Shown: positions 16,393 through 24,672 of the stretch, in pieces
How the letters are laid out: the number at the start of each line of letters is the position of its first letter
Position numbering within the stretch: position 1 is the first letter of the stretch
DNA from: Candidatus Didemnitutus sp.
GTDB lineage: Bacteria; Verrucomicrobiota; Verrucomicrobiia; Opitutales; Opitutaceae
DNA: 64,000 bases
Assembly: GCA_019634575.1 (NCBI GenBank)
Contig: JAHCAY010000001.1
Location: 372,001 to 436,000 of the forward strand
Direction: 5' to 3'
Notes under the pieces: model-generated
The model's database searches: none
What the model saw: the letters and a program-made list of their open reading frames with translations, nothing else
Told to the model about the DNA's origin: nothing
Position numbers and translations under genes: made by a program

Positions 16393-17288
16393 TGACGCCC
16401 GCCGCCCAACTCCCGGACTGGCTGCGAAAGCTGTATCCCTTCGCGCCGCAGCGTTTCGTGACGCCCGCTGGCGCGCTCAGCTATCTCGACGAGGGGCCGC
16501 GCAGCGACGAAGCCGTCGTGATGGTGCACGGCAATCCAACGTGGTCGTTTTTCTATCGCGACGTCGTCCTCGCGCTGCGCGGTCAGATGCGCTGCATCGT
16601 GCCGGACCACATCGGCTGCGGACTCAGCGACAAACCGCAACGGTGGGACTACACGCTGCCCAATCACGTCGCGAATCTCCGTGCACTGCTCGATTCGCTG
16701 CAGCTTCGGAAAATCCATCTCGTGGTGCACGACTGGGGAGGCCCGATCGGACTCGGCGCGCTGTTGCCGCAGCCGGAGAAGCTCGGCCGCGTCGTCATTC
16801 TCAACACCGCCGCCTTCGCCGACGCCGTGGTCCCGTGGCGCATCCGTCTCTGCCGGGCACCGCTCCTTGGGGAGTTGATCGTCCGCGGCGGCAACGGCTT
16901 TGCCTGGCCCGCGACATGGATGGCGGTTTCAAAACCGCTGCCGGCCGACGTGAAACGCGGTTTCCTGTTTCCCTACGATTCCTGGGCGACCCGGATCGCG
17001 ACGCACCGGTTCGTCGTCGACATCCCGAGCGGGCGGGGCACCGCGTCGGATCGCGCGCTTGCCGACATCGAGCGGCGCCTGCCGCTGCTGCGCGAGCGCG
17101 ACGTTGCAGTGCTGTGGGGCGCAGACGATTTCTGTTTCAATCTGCATTATTTCACCCGCTGGCGCGAATTCCTCCCGCAGGCGCGCCACATGCTGCTCAA
17201 GGGCGTCGGTCACTACCTGATTGAGGACGGTGGAAGCACAGTCGTGCAAGGCATCGCTGCCCAAATCACGGGAATGCTATTGGGCTGA
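16386..17288 (+). CDS. Alpha/beta hydrolase, haloalkane dehalogenase/OleB-like
   Basis: A 300-residue alpha/beta hydrolase. The oxyanion segment HGNPTWSFFYR is at residues 49-59, the nucleophile Asp116 is in VVHDWGGPIGLG, and the catalytic His is in GVGHYLIEDGG near 279. An Asp rather than Ser nucleophile defines the haloalkane dehalogenase and OleB group; OleB decarboxylates beta-lactones to olefins. Adjacent to an OleA-like gene this fits a hydrocarbon or ketone pathway, but OleC (AMP ligase) and OleD (reductase) are absent here. Start at 16386 or the ATG 6 bases later are equally plausible. Last gene of the cluster. Confidence 0.85.
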   Translation: MVMTPAAQLPDWLRKLYPFAPQRFVTPAGALSYLDEGPRSDEAVVMVHGNPTWSFFYRDVVLALRGQMRCIVPDHIGCGLSDKPQRWDYTLPNHVANLRALLDSLQLRKIHLVVHDWGGPIGLGALLPQPEKLGRVVILNTAAFADAVVPWRIRLCRAPLLGELIVRGGNGFAWPATWMAVSKPLPADVKRGFLFPYDSWATRIATHRFVVDIPSGRGTASDRALADIERRLPLLRERDVAVLWGADDFCFNLHYFTRWREFLPQARHMLLKGVGHYLIEDGGSTVVQGIAAQITGMLLG

Positions 17289-17467
17289 CGGTGGTCACAA
17301 ATGGCGAGGGACGGGCGAAATTGGACCAGTGTCTTCGGGCAACTCCGTTTACCGCGCATTACGTCCCTCCTGATTTAAGACATAATGCTTATTGTGCGTC
17401 TTTTCACTCTTGAGTATGGTGCCGTTCACGTGCCTTCTCGTTAGGCGTGATCGCTGCCTACTGCGCC

Positions 17468-19744
17468 TCAGTCGTTCTTCCCCAACAGCAGTCGCAAGGA
17501 ATTCAGGCACACCACGACGGTGCTGCCTTCGTGCGCCACGACGCCGAGGCTCAGCGGGATCGAGCCCACGAGCGACACGCCGACCATCACGATCACCGTG
17601 CCGAGCGAGATGAAAAGGTTCTGCTTGATGATCGCGCGGGCGCGTCGGCTGAGGCGCAGTGCCGCGAGGAAATTCTCGATGCGGTCGTGCATGAGCACGA
17701 CCTCGCTCTGCTCGAGCGCCGCGTCGCTGCCGCGCGCGCCCATGGCCACGGAAACGTAGGCGGCGGCCAAGCTCGGCGCGTCGTTCACGCCGTCGCCGAC
17801 CATCGCGACCTTGCGCCCCTCCTGCCGAAAGCCGTCCACGATCTCGACCTTCTGCTCCGGCGAGAGGCCCGCGCGGACTTCATCGACGCCGAGTTCCTTC
17901 GCGACGGACTCGGCCGTGTGCCGGCGATCGCCGGTGAGCATGTAGGTGCGGATGCCGTTCGCCTTCAGCGCCGCCAGCACGCCGCGCGATTCGGCGCGGA
18001 GTTGGTCCTTCAACAACAAGCGCCCGACGATGCCCGGCGCCACGACCCACACCTCGGAAAATTCCGCCGGTGCCGGCGGCACCTTTTCGAGCCACTGCGC
18101 AAACGGTCCGGCCGCCACGAGTTCGCGCCGTCCGAGGAACGCGTGTCCGTCGCCCACCTGGGCGCGCACGCCCTGTCCGGTGATCGATTCGAAGCGCGCC
18201 ACCTCGCGCACCGTGACCTTCTCCTTGCGCGCGTGATGCGTGATCGCCCGCGCGATCGGATGATGCGAGTGGCGTTCCAGCGCGTAGGCCAGTTCGAGCA
18301 ACTCGCGCTCGCGCCCCGCCGGGAAACTCTCGACCGCCACGACCGCCAATTCGCCGGTCGTGAGCGTGCCCGTCTTGTCGAGCGCGACCGTGTCGATCTC
18401 GGCCATCTTCTCGATCGCCGCGCCACCGCGGAAAAGCACGCCGTGTTTCGCGCCCCACGCGATCGCCGCGAGGATCGCCGACGGAATCGACAACACCAGC
18501 GCGCACGGACTCGCGACGACGAGCAGCGTCATCGCGCGGTAGAACGCCGACGCGTGCCCGTCCACGCTCTTGAACGGCGGCAGCCCGAAACCGAGCCACC
18601 ACACGAGGAACATCGCCGTGACCGCGCCGAGCACCAGCAGCGTGTAATTCCCGCCGAAGCGATCAGTGAGCCGCTGGCTCGGCGCCTTCAATTTCTGCGC
18701 AGTCTGGATGAGGCGCACGATTTTTTGCAGCGTGCTCTCGCTCGGCAGGCGCGTGACATCCACTTCGACCGAGCCCCAGATGTTGATTGTGCCGCTGAAC
18801 ACGTGCGAGCCCACGCTCTTCTCCACCGGCACCGCCTCGCCGGTCAGCGTCGACTCGTCGCTCGCCGTTTCGCCTTTCACGATCTCGCCGTCGGCCGCGA
18901 ACATCTCGCCGGGCTTCACCGCGAGGCGCTGCCCGACCGTGAGCTGATCGATCGTCACGACGCGCTGCGCGCCGTCCGCCTCGATCACCGTCGCCTCCTT
19001 GGGCGCCGTGTGCAGCAACGACGACACCTCGCGTTGCGTGCGATCCATCGCGTAAGCCTCCATCGCGCCCGACGCCGAGAAGAGGAACAGCAACAGCGTC
19101 GCCTCGCCGTAAGCGCCGACGCACACCGCGCCGAGCGCGACCGCCAGCATCAGGAAATGGATGTCGAGCCGGCGTTCGCGCAAGTTCTCCCACGAATCGA
19201 TCGCCGCATCCCAGCCGCCGGCCACGAGGGCGATGCCGTAGAGTGCGAATTGCGCCCAGTTCGGCGCGCCGAATTTCTCGGCTACGAAGCCCGCGATGCC
19301 CGCTACACCGCAAATCGCCGCGAGCGTGCCGAGCAACTTCCACTCGCCTTCCTCGCCGCCGTGGCCGTGCCCGTGCCCGTGCGCCTCGTCGGTCGCGTGC
19401 TCCTCCTCCGGCAGCGCGTATTCCTTCCACTGGTAAAACTTCGGCGCCGTCTCGCACGTCGGACGCTCGACCGTCGTCACGCTTCCCGTCTGCTTCACGA
19501 CGAAGCCCGGTTCGGTCGTCGGTCCTTCGCCGCGCGCGCGGCCGGTGGCGAGCTTCGCCTCGATCGCGAGCAGCACTTGCTGGATTTGTTGTTCGAGCTG
19601 CGCGGAGTCGACGCTCCCGAGCGTGGCGACCGACACAGTCATGTCCGCGGAGTTCACGCGCACGGCCGCCACTGCGGGCTGCGTTTGCAGGAACTTGATC
19701 AACTCGTGCGTCCATTCCGCACCTGGTTTCGCTTCGGCTGCCAT
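17468..19744 (-). CDS. Heavy-metal P1B-type ATPase (Zn/Cd/Pb export class)
   Basis: A 758-residue pump. The SPC metal site is at residues 412-414 (ASPCALVLSIPSA), the phosphorylated Asp456 in DKTGTLT, the HP motif in HSHHP near 500, TGDRRHT near 605, and GDGVNDAP near 650. The eight-helix P1B layout is clear. The N-terminal ferredoxin-like domain (1-70) lacks the CxxC metal motif, and a histidine-rich stretch (HGHGHGHG, residues 122-129) precedes helix 1, suggesting Zn2+ or similar. The next 179 bases towards the lipid cluster contain no recognisable feature. Divergent from the helicase gene across a 78-base spacer. Confidence 0.95.
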   Translation of the reverse strand: MAAEAKPGAEWTHELIKFLQTQPAVAAVRVNSADMTVSVATLGSVDSAQLEQQIQQVLLAIEAKLATGRARGEGPTTEPGFVVKQTGSVTTVERPTCETAPKFYQWKEYALPEEEHATDEAHGHGHGHGGEEGEWKLLGTLAAICGVAGIAGFVAEKFGAPNWAQFALYGIALVAGGWDAAIDSWENLRERRLDIHFLMLAVALGAVCVGAYGEATLLLFLFSASGAMEAYAMDRTQREVSSLLHTAPKEATVIEADGAQRVVTIDQLTVGQRLAVKPGEMFAADGEIVKGETASDESTLTGEAVPVEKSVGSHVFSGTINIWGSVEVDVTRLPSESTLQKIVRLIQTAQKLKAPSQRLTDRFGGNYTLLVLGAVTAMFLVWWLGFGLPPFKSVDGHASAFYRAMTLLVVASPCALVLSIPSAILAAIAWGAKHGVLFRGGAAIEKMAEIDTVALDKTGTLTTGELAVVAVESFPAGRERELLELAYALERHSHHPIARAITHHARKEKVTVREVARFESITGQGVRAQVGDGHAFLGRRELVAAGPFAQWLEKVPPAPAEFSEVWVVAPGIVGRLLLKDQLRAESRGVLAALKANGIRTYMLTGDRRHTAESVAKELGVDEVRAGLSPEQKVEIVDGFRQEGRKVAMVGDGVNDAPSLAAAYVSVAMGARGSDAALEQSEVVLMHDRIENFLAALRLSRRARAIIKQNLFISLGTVIVMVGVSLVGSIPLSLGVVAHEGSTVVVCLNSLRLLLGKND

Positions 19745-19768
19745 GCCCTCAGAGTTGTTTCGAGGGCA

Positions 19769-19794
19769 AACGCTCGCAAATAAATTTGCCCCGT
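19769..19794. promoter_or_regulatory. Inverted repeat in the divergent ATPase/helicase spacer
   Basis: GGCAAA (19766-19771 region) and TTTGCC (19789-19794) form an imperfect dyad in the only 78 bases separating two divergent genes, next to a CCCTC...GAGGG hairpin. It could be an operator for a metal-responsive regulator, but no regulator gene is adjacent, so this is tentative. Confidence 0.25.
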
Positions 19795-19822
19795 TTGAAA
19801 GTCATCAGCTCAGTCGTAATTG

Positions 19823-21889
19823 ATGATTAGTCTCAACGAGGGCGGCGGCGCGGCCGTCTCGCGCGCCGTGGAGCTGACGTCGGCCGTGTTCGCCGACGAC
19901 GGCTGGCTGTGCACGAGTCTCAGTCTCGAACATCGCCCCGAGCAGGAACGCATGGCGCACGCCGTGGCCGCCGCCATGGAGGGCGACACCAGCCTGCTCT
20001 GCGAGGCCGGCACCGGCGTCGGCAAGAGCCTCGCGTATCTCATCCCCGGCATCATCCACGCCGTCGACACGCGCCGGCAGTTTCTCGTCTCGACGCACAC
20101 GAAGACCCTGCAGGAACAGGTGCGCGACAAGGACCTTGCGAACTGCCGCCGCCTGTTCGCCGCCGCGCCCGAGCTCGCTGCGTATCGCGACTTCACGAGC
20201 GCCGTGCTGATGGGCAAAGGCAATTACCTCTGCACGACCCGACTCGCCCGCGCGCTCCAGGAAAAGACGGAACTCTTCGCCACGCCCGAACAGGAGCAAC
20301 TCGCCCGCCTCGCCGCCTGGGCGCTGAAAACCGAAACCGGCTTGCTCGCGGACCTGCCCGAACGCGTCGCGCCCGAAGTGTGGGACGAAGTCTCTGCCGA
20401 CTCCGACGCCTGCTCCTCGAAACACTGCGACAGCGCCGCGTGTTTCTACCAGCGCGCCAAAAAGCGCCGCGATTCCGCCAATCTCGTCATCGTCAACCAC
20501 AGCCTGCTCTTCACGCTGATGGCCGTGCAGGCGGCGCAGGAAAAGTCGCTCGCGCGCGGCATCCTGCGGCTCGACGACTTCCTCGTCCTCGACGAGGCGC
20601 ACACCGTGCCCGACATCGCGACCGAACACCTCGGCCTCGCGCTCACTTCCGCCGGACTGCGGCGACAGCTCCACGCGCTCTTCAACCCGAAGCGCAAGAA
20701 AGGCCTCTTCGTCCGCCACAAGGACACCGGCGGACAGCGCGCCGTGGAAATCGCCGCCGAGCAAGCCGACCATTTTTTCGCCACCGTCGCGGAGAAAATT
20801 CCCGCGGGATCGAGCCTCCAGCGTTGGCGCGAAGCCGACGCCGTCGAACACCTCCTCGCCGGTCCGCTCAACAGCGTCGTCGCGCGCCTCGACGCACTGC
20901 GCACGTGCCTGCCGCCGGAGAACATCGCGCACGTCGAGGTGGAAACGAAGCAGAAGCGCCTCTCCGCCTACCGCGACGCGATCAAGTCCTGGCTCGATCT
21001 TGCGCGCGAAGGCGACGTGCACTGGGCCGAGATGGTGGACCGCCGCAAGGAACTCGTCGTCAGCCTGCGCTCGGCGCCACTCGATGTCTCCGCCGAGCTG
21101 CGCCGCCGGCTTTTCCAGCGCGAAACTTCGTGCGTGCTCACCAGCGCGACGCTCGCCACCGGCAGCTCGATCGAGCCGTTCCGCGAGCGCGTGGGCGCAC
21201 ATGCCGTCGAGACGGTGATCGAAAAATCGCCGTTCGACTACGAACGGCACATGCGCGTCTACCTCGCCGCCGACGTGCCGGAGCCGTCCGCCTCCGCCGA
21301 GGGCAAACTCGCGCTCGACGCCATCACCGACTACGTGCGCTTCTGCACGCTCGCAGTGCGCGGCGGCTCACTCGTGTTGTTCACGAGCTACCGCGATCTC
21401 CTCGCCGTCGCCGCGCGACTCGAGCCGGACTACCGCGCCGCCGGTCGCAAATGCCTCGTCCAGGAATCGGGCGTCTCCCGTTCCGAACTCGCCGAGAAAC
21501 TCCGCCAAGCCGGCAACGGTGTGCTCTTCGGCACCGAGAGTTTCTGGACCGGCATCGACGTGCCCGGCGACGCCCTCTCGCAGGTGATCATCACGCGCCT
21601 GCCGTTCGAGCCACCCAATCACCCGGTCGCGCAAGCTAGGGCCGAATGGGTCGCCTCGGAGGGAGGAAATCCCTTTGCCCAGCTCGCGTTGCCGGAGGCG
21701 CTGGGCAAATTCCGCCAAGGCATCGGCCGGCTAATCCGCAGCAAGTCCGACCGCGGCATCGTCACCATTCTCGACCCGCGCATGCTCACGAAGGCCTACG
21801 GCCGCGAATTCGTCGCCAGCCTGCCAACGCCGCGCTACGAACGCCTCACGCGCTCCGACCGCGAACGGATTTTTCGTCCTTTCATTTGA
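19823..21889 (+). CDS. DinG-family ATP-dependent DNA helicase
   Basis: A 688-residue superfamily 2 helicase of the XPD/DinG group. Walker A EAGTGVGKS is near residue 62, the DEAH box in LDEAHTVPD near 254, and the C-terminal motifs include FGTESFWTGIDVPG and QGIGRLIRS. Four cysteines (CTTRL near 133, then CSSKHCDSAAC near 195) fit an Fe-S cluster, as in DinG. It resolves R-loops, G-quadruplexes or damage intermediates. A TTG codon directly precedes the chosen ATG at 19823. A PP2C phosphatase gene follows closely. Confidence 0.93.
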   Translation: MISLNEGGGAAVSRAVELTSAVFADDGWLCTSLSLEHRPEQERMAHAVAAAMEGDTSLLCEAGTGVGKSLAYLIPGIIHAVDTRRQFLVSTHTKTLQEQVRDKDLANCRRLFAAAPELAAYRDFTSAVLMGKGNYLCTTRLARALQEKTELFATPEQEQLARLAAWALKTETGLLADLPERVAPEVWDEVSADSDACSSKHCDSAACFYQRAKKRRDSANLVIVNHSLLFTLMAVQAAQEKSLARGILRLDDFLVLDEAHTVPDIATEHLGLALTSAGLRRQLHALFNPKRKKGLFVRHKDTGGQRAVEIAAEQADHFFATVAEKIPAGSSLQRWREADAVEHLLAGPLNSVVARLDALRTCLPPENIAHVEVETKQKRLSAYRDAIKSWLDLAREGDVHWAEMVDRRKELVVSLRSAPLDVSAELRRRLFQRETSCVLTSATLATGSSIEPFRERVGAHAVETVIEKSPFDYERHMRVYLAADVPEPSASAEGKLALDAITDYVRFCTLAVRGGSLVLFTSYRDLLAVAARLEPDYRAAGRKCLVQESGVSRSELAEKLRQAGNGVLFGTESFWTGIDVPGDALSQVIITRLPFEPPNHPVAQARAEWVASEGGNPFAQLALPEALGKFRQGIGRLIRSKSDRGIVTILDPRMLTKAYGREFVASLPTPRYERLTRSDRERIFRPFI

Positions 21890-21917
21890 GCGCGGCCCGC
21901 GCAACTTGGAGCCGAAC

Positions 21918-22628
21918 ATGAAGCTGCGCTCGTCCGCCCTCACCGACATCGGCTGCTACCGGCAGCAGAACGAGGACAGCTTTTTGTGCGACGACGGCCT
22001 GCAACTCTACGCCGTGGCCGATGGCATCGGCGGCCTGCCCGCCGGTGCCGCCGCGAGCCGGGCCGCACTCGACGAGTTCGCCGAGTGGTTTCTCAAGGAC
22101 GCACGGAAACCCTTCGACTACTCTGCTGCGCTCGCGCGCGCCAACGACGCCGTGTTCACGCTCGGCCGCCAGCTCAGTCCGCGCTACGGCATCGGCACCA
22201 CGCTGACGCTCGCGCATTTCGCGGAAGGTGCCGTGAACGTCGTGCACGTCGGCGACAGCTACATGTTCCGGCTCCGCGCCGGCGACCTCGAGGCGCTCAC
22301 CCGCGAGCATAATCTGGAAAATGAGATGCGCGCCCGCGCCGCGCGCGGCGAACCCACCTACCTCCTGTCGGAAAACCGCGCCGCCCTCACCCGCTGCGTG
22401 GGCCAGCCGCCGCCGCTGGAAGGCGACATCGACGCGCACGCCATCGAGACCGGCGACCGCTACCTGCTTTGCACCGACGGCATCACGCGGTGCATCACGC
22501 CGCACGAAATCGCCAAACACCTCGCGAACGCCCACGCACCCGAGACCGCCGCGCGCGTCCTCGTCGAACTCGCACGCGAGCGCGGCGGCCTCGACAACGC
22601 GACCGCGATCGTGATTTTCGCCGAATAA
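21918..22628 (+). CDS. PP2C-type serine/threonine protein phosphatase
   Basis: A 236-residue PPM-family phosphatase consisting of the catalytic domain only. Metal-binding and catalytic motifs are DIGCYRQQNEDSF near residue 11, VADGIGG near 34, HVGDSYMFRL near 110 and GLDNATAIV near the C-terminus. It dephosphorylates Ser/Thr proteins in the cytoplasm; the partner kinase is not in the window. The ATG at 21918 has GGAG 6 bases upstream, so it is preferred over the TTG at 21906. It is 29 bases downstream of the helicase gene and probably cotranscribed. Confidence 0.93.
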   Translation: MKLRSSALTDIGCYRQQNEDSFLCDDGLQLYAVADGIGGLPAGAAASRAALDEFAEWFLKDARKPFDYSAALARANDAVFTLGRQLSPRYGIGTTLTLAHFAEGAVNVVHVGDSYMFRLRAGDLEALTREHNLENEMRARAARGEPTYLLSENRAALTRCVGQPPPLEGDIDAHAIETGDRYLLCTDGITRCITPHEIAKHLANAHAPETAARVLVELARERGGLDNATAIVIFAE

Positions 22629-22769
22629 GGCGCGACGCAGTCGCACCGCGCGGTTTAAGTTGGAAGTCGAAGTTTAAGCGCGACACGCCCCTGGCCGCCG
22701 ACTTCGCTTTTCCTTCCGCCTGAAACTACACCTCAACCAGCAACCTAAACCGGCGCACCGCGCCCAGCC

Positions 22770-23075
22770 ATGAGCTCCGCCCGCTTTGCCGCCCTCGTGA
22801 CCGCGCAGCCCGAGAACGAGATGTTCCGCTTCAGCCTCGCGCAGGCCCTGCTGCGCGAGGGCAAGGACACCGAAGCCGTGCCGCATCTCGAATTTTGCGC
22901 GGCAAAGAAAGCCGACTGGATGATGGCCCGCATTCTCCTCGGCAAAACGCTGCTCGCGCTCGGCCGCGCGACCGATGCGAAGCCATGGCTCGAGCAGGCG
23001 CTGCAACTCGCCATCGAGCAGAACCACGAAGACCCCGAGCGCGAACTGCGCGGGATCCTCGCGGAACTGAGTTGA
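22770..23075 (+). CDS. Small tetratricopeptide-repeat protein
   Basis: A 101-residue, all-helical protein containing about two and a half TPR-like units (FSLAQALLREGKDTEAVPHL, then a second unit around residues 45-78 ending KPWLEQALQLA). Such proteins mediate protein contacts; there is no signal peptide. The gene is isolated, 141 bases after the phosphatase gene; that spacer contains only a short AT-richer stretch. It converges with the nucleotidyltransferase gene. Confidence 0.8.
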   Translation: MSSARFAALVTAQPENEMFRFSLAQALLREGKDTEAVPHLEFCAAKKADWMMARILLGKTLLALGRATDAKPWLEQALQLAIEQNHEDPERELRGILAELS

Positions 23076-23091
23076 AACGGGCCAAGTCGAG

Positions 23092-23148
23092 GTAGCGCAG
23101 GCTTCCAGCCTGTCCCGTCGCTCCCAGCAGGCTGGAAGCCTGCGCTAC
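23092..23148. repeat. Perfect 21-bp inverted repeat between convergent genes
   Basis: GTAGCGCAGGCTTCCAGCCTG (written as 21 bases: positions 23092-23112) pairs perfectly with 23128-23148 across a 15-base loop. No T-run follows on either strand. It is a REP-type hairpin that may also stop transcripts from both sides. Confidence 0.75.
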
Positions 23149-23153
23149 GAAGC

Positions 23154-24062
23154 TCAGCTCCACAGCGGCGCGGGATACTGCCCCGCCGCCACCAACTCGC
23201 GCACCGCGCTCATCGCCGTCGGCAAGTCCTCGCGATACGTGATGCCGAACCACGCGCTCTCGCTGCGCAGCAACGCCACGTTGGCCGCGCCGCGTTCATT
23301 GAGGTCGCTGATTGCCGTCGGTAGATAGAATTCCGCCTTCGGATCGGCGCCGCGCGCGGCGAGAAACTCCGCGAACAGAGCCTGCAACTGCGGCAGTAAT
23401 GCCGGCGTGAAGCCCCAAAAGTTCACCGACACCGTCTCGTCGCCGGTCAGCGGCTGCGCGGCGCCTGCGCCGTCGAGATAGCGCACGCCCGTCGCGGTCT
23501 GTTCGATCTTTGTCAGCTCGGTGATGTGCTTCAACCGACCCGCCGCATCGACCGCGCACACGCCGCGACTCACGCTGCCGTGCTCCGACAACGTTTGCCG
23601 CAGCGGATAGCCAACGAGCGCGTAGTCCCGCGACGCGGCAAAATGCGCCGCGAGCGCGCGGTAGCCGGAAGCACCGTAGAAGTCGTCGGCATTGATCACG
23701 GCGAACGGTCGCTTCACGACGTCGCGCGCCGCCAGCACCGCGTGGCCCGTGCCCCACGGCTTCGTCCGCGTAGGCAGCGAGCTCGCTCGCGCCACTCCCG
23801 GCAAATCGTCCAGTTCCTGAAAAACGTATTCGACCGCCATGCGCGACTCGAGGCGGCGGCCGATCGTGGCGCGGAAGTCGGCCTCGATGTCCTTGCGGAT
23901 GACGAGCACAAGCCGGTCGAAGCCCGCGCGCAGCGCATCGAAGATCGAATACTCGATGATCAGCTCGCCATGCGGCCCGACAGGCTGGACTTGCTTGAGC
24001 CCGCCGAAACGGCTGCCCATGCCGGCGGCGAGGATGACGAGATCGTAGGTTTGCTTAACCAC
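23154..24062 (-). CDS. Sugar-phosphate nucleotidyltransferase
   Basis: A 302-residue NTP-transferase-fold protein. The N-terminal LVILAAGMGSRFGGLKQ is the nucleotide-binding motif, followed by KPWGTGHAVLAARD and INADDFYGASGYRAL, where the Asp pair binds Mg2+. Such enzymes join a sugar 1-phosphate to an NTP to make nucleotide sugars; the precise sugar is not clear, UTP- or GTP-using types are both possible. The GTG at 24062 is chosen because it puts the motif 7 residues from the N-terminus; an ATG at 24122 would add an unlikely leader. Confidence 0.88.
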   Translation of the reverse strand: MVKQTYDLVILAAGMGSRFGGLKQVQPVGPHGELIIEYSIFDALRAGFDRLVLVIRKDIEADFRATIGRRLESRMAVEYVFQELDDLPGVARASSLPTRTKPWGTGHAVLAARDVVKRPFAVINADDFYGASGYRALAAHFAASRDYALVGYPLRQTLSEHGSVSRGVCAVDAAGRLKHITELTKIEQTATGVRYLDGAGAAQPLTGDETVSVNFWGFTPALLPQLQALFAEFLAARGADPKAEFYLPTAISDLNERGAANVALLRSESAWFGITYREDLPTAMSAVRELVAAGQYPAPLWS

Positions 24063-24144
24063 AGTAGCGACGAAACACACGGACCCGCCTACGCCAAGCT
24101 TTGCTTGGACTCCGGCGGGCAAGTGCCCGGCCAGCCAGTTGGAA

Positions 24145-24384
24145 TCAAAAGTGGCGGCGGGAGAATTCGCGACCGGAGCCGGTCTTCAGGTATCGTTCGA
24201 AGGCGCGTGCTTTGGGTTCGTTTTCGAATGCGGCGTAGAAAACGATGCGCCACGGGTGAAATTTCGCCGTGTGCGCGGAGAGACCGGCGTTGTGCTCACG
24301 AAGCCGCGATTTCAGGTCCGACGTGCTGCCTGTGTAGCGTTCACCGGGGCGCGAAAGGCTTTCCAGGATGTAAGCGTAATACAT
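24145..24384 (-). CDS. GIY-YIG nuclease-domain protein (YhbQ/YazA type)
   Basis: A 79-residue protein made of a single GIY-YIG domain: YYAYILES at residues 2-9 holds the first motif, RYTGSTSDLKSRLREHNAG the second motif and catalytic Arg, and a conserved Glu-rich helix (AFENEPKARAFERYLKTGSG) follows. Members of this stand-alone group are thought to act on DNA, but their biological role is mostly unknown. The ATG at 24384 is preferred to 24429 because it places the motif at the N-terminus as in homologues. Confidence 0.88.
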   Translation of the reverse strand: MYYAYILESLSRPGERYTGSTSDLKSRLREHNAGLSAHTAKFHPWRIVFYAAFENEPKARAFERYLKTGSGREFSRRHF

Positions 24385-24523
24385 GCATGGCCCGTGCTCG
24401 AAAGCTATGAACGATGTCCGAAGGCTCAACGCCCCATTTTCATCAACGTCAACCCGGCGGGTCTGCGATGGTCAGATCGTCTGAGGTTGGCCCGCCAACC
24501 GTAGTCCCCGAAGGGGCGAAGGT

Positions 24524-24598
24524 TGGTGCCAGGGGCCGGGATTGAACCGGCGACCAAGGGCTTATGAGTCCCCTGCTCTACCACTGAGCTACCCTGGC
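24524..24598 (-). tRNA. tRNA-Met (CAT)
   Basis: A 75-base cloverleaf on the minus strand: acceptor GCCAGGG/CCCTGGC, D arm GCTC...GAGC, anticodon loop CTCATAA, T loop TTCAATC, encoded CCA. The CAT anticodon could also belong to tRNA-Ile2 after lysidine modification; initiator features (three G-C pairs in the anticodon stem with an unpaired first base) are not present. One A-G mismatch closes the anticodon stem. Confidence 0.85.
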
Positions 24599-24672
24599 GT
24601 TTACCGTTGGCCGGGAGGGCCTGCGGAACGGCGTAAAAGCCATAGTTTTCCGAAAAAATCCACAAGATTTTT

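Noticed and set aside
9319..17288. Interpretation of the cluster as a carotenoid operon
   Set aside because: Two CrtI-like genes are present but no phytoene/squalene synthase or GGPP synthase; the rest are acyl-ACP enzymes.
15355..17288. Complete olefin (OleABCD) pathway
   Set aside because: OleC- and OleD-type genes are not found after 17288; the next gene is a metal ATPase on the other strand.
24524..24598. tRNA-Ile2 (CAT) instead of tRNA-Met
   Set aside because: Cannot be excluded from the anticodon alone; tRNA-Met kept as the simpler call, with the alternative noted.
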